This document shows positions 61,456 through 64,000 of a stretch of 64,000 nucleotides of DNA, in pieces. Within the stretch, counting starts at the first letter, position 1. Each line of letters opens with the position of its first letter. This stretch comes from Porphyra umbilicalis. Its lineage: Eukaryota; Rhodophyta; Bangiophyceae; Bangiales; Bangiaceae. The translations under genes were made by a program, and so were the position numbers. The notes under the pieces are model-generated. The model saw nothing but the letters and a program-made list of their open reading frames with translations, was not told the origin of the DNA and searched no databases. The stretch spans positions 1 to 64,000 of the forward strand of contig KV918842.1 of NCBI GenBank assembly GCA_002049455.2. The letters are read 5' to 3'.

Positions 61456-61505
61456 ATAGGGAGCTTCGCTCCTCACCTCTTCCAGAGGTGACTACTGGTT
61501 GATAG
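61456..61505 (+). ncRNA. Candidate guide-RNA scaffold or 3' hairpins of the Fanzor gene
   Basis: Two hairpins follow the stop at once: GGAGC-TTC-GCTCC (61460-61472) and a 7-bp stem TCACCTC/GAGGTGA with a 5-base loop (61473-61491). Fanzor and TnpB guide RNAs are transcribed from the 3' end of the nuclease gene and reach past it, so the position fits. The hairpins could equally be an mRNA 3'-end structure. The guide segment and element end were not located. Confidence 0.3.
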
Positions 61506-63241
61506 TTGGAAATGGACAGAATTCATACTCTGCTCGTGAAGATCAACGAACTTTAGAACCATCATTGGACGAAGCGTGAGACAGTCTGGCCACTGACACC
61601 TGTAGTACACACAGGTAATGTATGCCTTGCTACAATATTGAGCTTTCTGTGGTTGCAGTGTTCCTGAAGGAGCGACGTGCAGCGATGCCCTGGGCTCTGT
61701 GTGCCGTGATGTCCCCCGCATGGTGGTCAGAGCGCCTATACACTCAATATCCGTTTATGTATCACCCCCCCACACGCACAGCCATGCAGGAAAACGTGGC
61801 CTACAAACGTCCGCGCCGCGACCAGAAATAACTTCTGTCCTGCTCCACAGTGGCAGGGGGGCCGATTCTGGACATGCTTGCTCTCCCAGTTACATGACAG
61901 GGTGTCATATAACCAGAGCGCATATAAGCGGATATTGACTGTATGGTGCTTTGCTGAGAAATGGAGCATGCACGTTTGCGCAAACAAACATGCACACCCA
62001 AAGACTGCGAGCATTGACCCGTGCTGCAGGGAGACCCATTATATTACCCGGTGATGTGTGACATGTCAAGCATCCCGACCAGGTTCGCCGGGCCCTTGGG
62101 CCGACAAAGGCTGACAGCAGCTGGAAAACCGCACTCTGAGTGACCCGGTGGCAAGTACCTGCTGACACCCGCGGTGGTCTTTGTGAAACGATGCCAGAAC
62201 ATGCACGCTGACAGCCTAATCAGGACAAGACTTCTTAAGCCACCGGCCACAGCGGTGCCGTCAGGAGCGTCCCCCCTAACCGGCCCCTCATGTTTGTTCG
62301 CAGAGGCTGAATCGGCCTCCGAACATGCATGTCGTTTGAGGAGTTCTTGCAATTCTTTTCTGTCCGTTCGGTCCGTTCATTGGCCCTCCGAACACGTGAG
62401 CCCCGTGCCCAGTAGATCGCCTATGTTCATTGACATCGAGACGTGTCACTGACATTCTTTTGACCAATCATCATCGATGAAGGGTACAGCAGTGACTGGA
62501 TCCAGCCCACCTGCGTTTCTTCTGGGGCACCAGATGGCACAGGTGCGCAGTCTCTGTCTTGTGGACTGTAGAGACCCGGCTCAAATACTGTGAAACTAGG
62601 CCGCCTGACTCAGCCAATGGGCACGTGGTCACATTCATTGAACCGGCAATCTGACAGGGTTTGGGCAGCGTTCTTGACATTGAATCATGAGAAGTCATTG
62701 GCTGCATGAAGAGCCTTCAGTCCCCTGTCTTACCATGTGCCAGTAGGTGGCTGTGGCTTTCGCCGGTCATGCCAGGAGCAATTGCACTTGGGACGCTATC
62801 GGTCCCCTGAAGCCAGGTGAGAGACGATCTGATGGACATCCTGACATCGGTCCACATCGGCAAACGTTTGCACTCGCAAACGTGCATGCTCCATTTCTCA
62901 GCAAAGCACCATACATCAGAACCTTGGCTTGGACGCATTTGCGGGCAGAGAGAACGATAAATACCTCAAGAAAATGTTGCGACCATCGTATTTTATAGAT
63001 GCATGCCAAGCCTCCAACAGAAACTACTTTCTACGTTGGGAATGATGCATCATCTGGAACAGACGTTGTCGAGCGCCGTTATGGCCAGGTTCCGCGCATT
63101 TAAAACCACCAGCGCCCTTTTCCTCGAGACGTCGGCCTCCAGCGGTCGCGCGGCCTGACGATCGGAACACCAACCACCAGTGACGCTGCAGCCCCACCAC
63201 ACGGATCCCACGATTCTTGCTGCCGACAACCGACGTCCGAG
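61506..63241. other. Spacer with inverted-repeat elements, no gene seen
   Basis: AT-richer DNA between the Fanzor gene and the peroxidase gene. It contains a pair of perfect 41-bp inverted repeats (61940-61980 and 62875-62915) and a shorter inverted pair (about 61737-61763 and 61924-61945). The last ~250 bp are the peroxidase promoter and leader. All frames are short. Confidence 0.45.
61940..62915. mobile_element. 976-bp unit bounded by perfect 41-bp inverted repeats
   Basis: TGTATGGTGCTTTGCTGAGA and the next 21 bases (61940-61980) recur exactly inverted at 62875-62915. The interior has no coding frame but several copies of an ACATGCACG/AACATGCAT word (near 61990, 62198 and 62321). Perfect arms imply recent activity or gene conversion. 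No target duplication is obvious, so these could be subterminal to a larger element. Confidence 0.65.
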
Positions 63242-64000
63242 ATGGTGTCTGAGCTGGAGACCGCAGTCCGTGCCGACCTGGCGGCGTTGATCAAGGAGAA
63301 GAACTGCCACGGCATCATGGTTCGCGTGGCGTGGCACGACGCGGGTACGTTCAGGCCTGTACTTCTGTCGCGGTCCTTTTGTGACGACAGTACCGCTTAT
63401 TGTGCGACCGCTTTAGTTTGGTCTACAGCGGGGCGCTCCACGCGCCACACCCGATGGATTCCTAGTGCGTGCTGTTCGTGTGATTTTCTATCCCCCTTCT
63501 TGTCTCGCCCAAGGCGTCGTCTGGCATATTACTCGTCCGTACCGTTGATCCTAACGCTTTGGTGTTCTAGCTCTGCCCTGGATCATTGCCCGGCCGTTGC
63601 TCTGGTGCTGGTCGTTGGACGAGTGCAGGCACGTACAACACGCATGACGGCACTGGTGGCGCCAACGGCTCGCAGCGCTTCGCCCCCGAGTGCACCCACG
63701 CTGCCAACGCAGGTCTAAACATTGCCCGCGACATGTTGCAGGCGATCAAGGACAAGCACCCCGACATCAGCTACGCGGATCTGTACCAATTGGCGTCGAT
63801 TGTGGCGATTGAGGATGCCGGTGGCCCAGCCATCCCCTTCCGCATGGGCCGCAAGGATGCGGAGGCCCCCCAGTGCACGCCTGACGGCCGCCTGCCCGAC
63901 GCGGACAAGCGTATGCCCCACCTGCGCGATATCTTTTACCGCATGGGGTTCAACGACGAGGAGATTGTGACGCTGTCGGGCGCCCACACGCTTGGCGCCG
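63242..64000 (+). CDS. APX: Ascorbate peroxidase (class I heme peroxidase), 3' truncated by window edge
   Basis: Reduces hydrogen peroxide using ascorbate. Exon 1 (63242-63344) starts [16 protein letters not shown] and carries the distal heme motif [12 protein letters not shown] with R28, W31 and H32. A 284-bp intron (63345-63628; donor G|GTACGT, acceptor GTGCAG|GC) is followed by exon 2: [14 protein letters not shown], then [21 protein letters not shown], the substrate-loop region, and the proximal heme ligand motif [13 protein letters not shown] at the window end. The start fits cytosolic forms without a transit peptide. Sequence is cut about midway, so the ascorbate-binding Arg and the C-terminus are not visible; a cytochrome c peroxidase-like relative cannot be fully excluded. 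Confidence 0.92.
63345..63628 (+). other. Intron of the ascorbate peroxidase gene
   Basis: Donor GTACGT and acceptor TGCAG are both consensus. Splicing joins G + GC into a Gly codon and restores [12 protein letters not shown] across the junction. Length 284 bp, with lower GC than the exons. Confidence 0.9.

Overview
The window looks like nuclear DNA of a GC-rich, intron-poor eukaryote. It encodes eukaryotic housekeeping proteins (mitochondrial EF-G, DRG2-type GTPase, type I metacaspase, GT61 glycosyltransferase, class I heme peroxidase). Two GT-AG introns can be placed (284 and 385 bp), most genes are single-exon, and gene bodies are very GC-rich with long G/C homopolymers between lower-GC spacers. 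A bangiophyte red alga (Porphyra/Pyropia type) is my best guess. No single diagnostic sequence proves it.

Left arm (1-21.2 kb) is the gene-bearing part: a truncated Pro/Ala-rich gene end; a small terminal-inverted-repeat element (5705-6023); a head-to-head pair of a TrmH/SpoU 2'-O-methyltransferase (minus) and a mitochondrial elongation factor G (plus); a DRG2-like GTPase; a type I metacaspase; and a membrane-anchored GT61 glycosyltransferase. EF-G and GT61 change reading frame inside G/C homopolymers, which is best explained by consensus errors in those runs.

Middle (21-46.6 kb) is repeat-rich accessory DNA. It holds unidentified basic proteins, a Sen1/senataxin-like SF1B helicase broken into several frames, a convergent protein with a bZIP-like basic region, a broken minus-strand gene at 36.2-38.5 kb, a nucleoporin Nup155-like C-terminal fragment, and several inverted-repeat elements. 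Four loci (26.2, 35.3, 38.8 and 46.0 kb) carry the same array of about 20-bp units (GACACTTTAACCCAGTGACC). The last of these looks like an internally deleted copy of the 38.8-40.7 kb element.

Right arm (46.6-64 kb) carries the most interesting locus. A large Fanzor-type (eukaryotic TnpB-like) RNA-guided nuclease gene starts near 47.5 kb and ends at 61455. It retains all three RuvC acidic positions and a four-Cys zinc site. It is split by a 9.0-kb Ty3/gypsy chromovirus-like LTR retrotransposon (50137-59157) with 366-bp LTRs differing at only 7 positions and a 5-bp target duplication (TCGGG). Excising the element restores the Fanzor frame across the junction. The retrotransposon has gag, protease, the end of RNase H, integrase and a chromodomain, but its reverse transcriptase is deleted. 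It also carries a long antisense gene that meets pol tail to tail. Two hairpins directly follow the Fanzor stop, where a guide RNA would be expected. The window ends inside an ascorbate peroxidase gene.
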